Position numbers and translations under genes: made by a program
The notes under the pieces: generated by a model
What the model saw: only the letters and a program-made list of their open reading frames with translations
What the model was told of the DNA's origin: nothing
Databases searched by the model: none
DNA from: Burkholderiales bacterium
Lineage (GTDB): Bacteria > Pseudomonadota > Gammaproteobacteria > Burkholderiales > Burkholderiaceae
DNA: 5,717 nucleotides
Assembly: GCA_947372535.1 (NCBI GenBank)
Contig: CANBUA010000286.1
Span: 1 to 5,717, forward strand
Direction: 5' to 3'
In this document: positions 5,231-5,717 of the stretch, piece after piece
How the letters are laid out: every line of letters begins with the position of its first letter
Numbering within the stretch: the first letter of the stretch is position 1

Positions 5231-5717
5231 TCAATCGCAGATCAGCTCGTCTTCAAAGATGCTTGACTTGATGCGGAATACGCGAACAAGGCCCACCCCT
5301 GGTACACGCTCTTTGCGATCAAGGCGCCCTCCCGGCTCGGTCACCAAGTGTCCACGCTTTGCCAAGAGATGAGCTACCGCGATGTGATCAAAGCCCTCGC
5401 AAAGCTTGGCCCTGAATACCTCAGGGAACACAAAGTATTCACATGAAGCCTCGTCACCATCGAGCACCTCTGTCGCGGCCACATACTCCCGCGAATCGCT
5501 AACACCACTGGTGCGTTTAATGGGCTTTCCTTCGCTGTCCAGCAGCCTGCGCACTCCCCACCGCTCGGGCGGGTTGGGTGCGCGATCATCCATCATTCTG
5601 TTCATCCACGCGAAGTTTGCCGCGCCTCGCTCAGACATAAGACGCTGCACCTGTGCCAGCATGTTGCGGATCTCTGCGTCCCCGGTGCCGCCGCGTGCGG
5701 TCATCCAGGAATCGAAA
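5231..5717 (-). CDS. DUF927-type phage/plasmid helicase-primase protein, C-terminal part only
   Basis: The frame is open from the right edge to TGA at 5231-5233. The visible 162 residues are a C-terminus whose start lies outside the window. An ATG at 5704 is internal: FDSW just before it continues the domain. The block SWMTARGGTGDAEIRNML, then QVQRLMSERGAANF, matches the conserved tail of DUF927 proteins (RGG-x-G-x-E, then a QVRRF-like helix and G-x-x-RF). A winged-helix-like end follows: EYFVFPEVFRAKLCEGFD, VAHLLAKRGHL and RVPGVGLVRVFRI. DUF927 proteins are large ATPases of phages, plasmids and islands, thought to unwind and prime DNA. The P-loop ATPase part would lie upstream, outside the window. 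Assignment rests on pattern recall. Confidence 0.75.
   Translation of the reverse strand, partial: FDSWMTARGGTGDAEIRNMLAQVQRLMSERGAANFAWMNRMMDDRAPNPPERWGVRRLLDSEGKPIKRTSGVSDSREYVAATEVLDGDEASCEYFVFPEVFRAKLCEGFDHIAVAHLLAKRGHLVTEPGGRLDRKERVPGVGLVRVFRIKSSIFEDELICD

Larger units (their letters stand above)
3796..5717. mobile_element. Putative edge of an integrated genetic element
   Basis: From about 3800 rightward gene density drops and intergenic base use becomes AT-richer. The only genes are a phage-type DNA-binding protein and a DUF927-like replication protein, with DnaA boxes and short repeat arrays among them. The left border is approximate. No integrase, transposase or att duplication is visible, so the element type is unknown. 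Confidence 0.4.

Noticed and set aside
5044..5271. Plus-strand 75-codon open frame over the DnaA boxes
   Set aside because: It overlaps the end of the DUF927-like gene, and its Cys/Arg-rich translation shows no domain.
1..5717. CRISPR array
   Set aside because: No regularly spaced repeats of 23-40 bases with unique spacers are present.

Overview
The window looks like chromosomal DNA of a high-GC betaproteobacterium, most likely of the order Burkholderiales. This rests on GC-rich codon use and on the style of the small proteins. No rRNA or tRNA gene is present to fix the taxonomy, so it is an inference.

Left part (1-3662), compact and GC-rich. A large exported beta-propeller (YVTN-type) protein is read leftward and runs off the window (1-1880, minus). 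It diverges from a small four-helix membrane protein of the phage-holin IV family (2102-2506, plus). Two small paralogous genes follow, facing away from each other (2519-2866 minus and 3053-3436 plus). Their proteins align without gaps over the conserved core, and between them lies a long nested inverted repeat. A short Lys-rich-tailed protein (3438-3662, minus) closes this block, separated by one base from its convergent neighbour.

Middle part (about 3663-4666), almost gene-free and more AT-rich. It holds a perfect 14-bp bidirectional terminator-like hairpin overlapping a second, competing hairpin. It also holds a tandem 12-bp repeat, a cluster of five direct and one inverted copies of a GGGGACA unit, and a perfect 15-bp stem whose loop carries an AGGAGG sequence.

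Right part (4667-5717). A small helix-turn-helix protein lies downstream of the C-terminal end of a protein resembling the C-terminus of DUF927 phage/plasmid helicase-primase proteins, both on the minus strand. The roughly 300-bp gap between them carries a perfect DnaA box, a second consensus DnaA box and an AT-rich tract. Together these suggest the edge of an integrated mobile element with a replication module. Its boundary would lie in the 3663-3960 interval. No integrase or att duplication is visible, so this stays an inference.

The most notable items are the divergent paralogous pair with the structured spacer, and the helicase-primase/DnaA-box/GGGGACA-repeat neighbourhood as a candidate origin.
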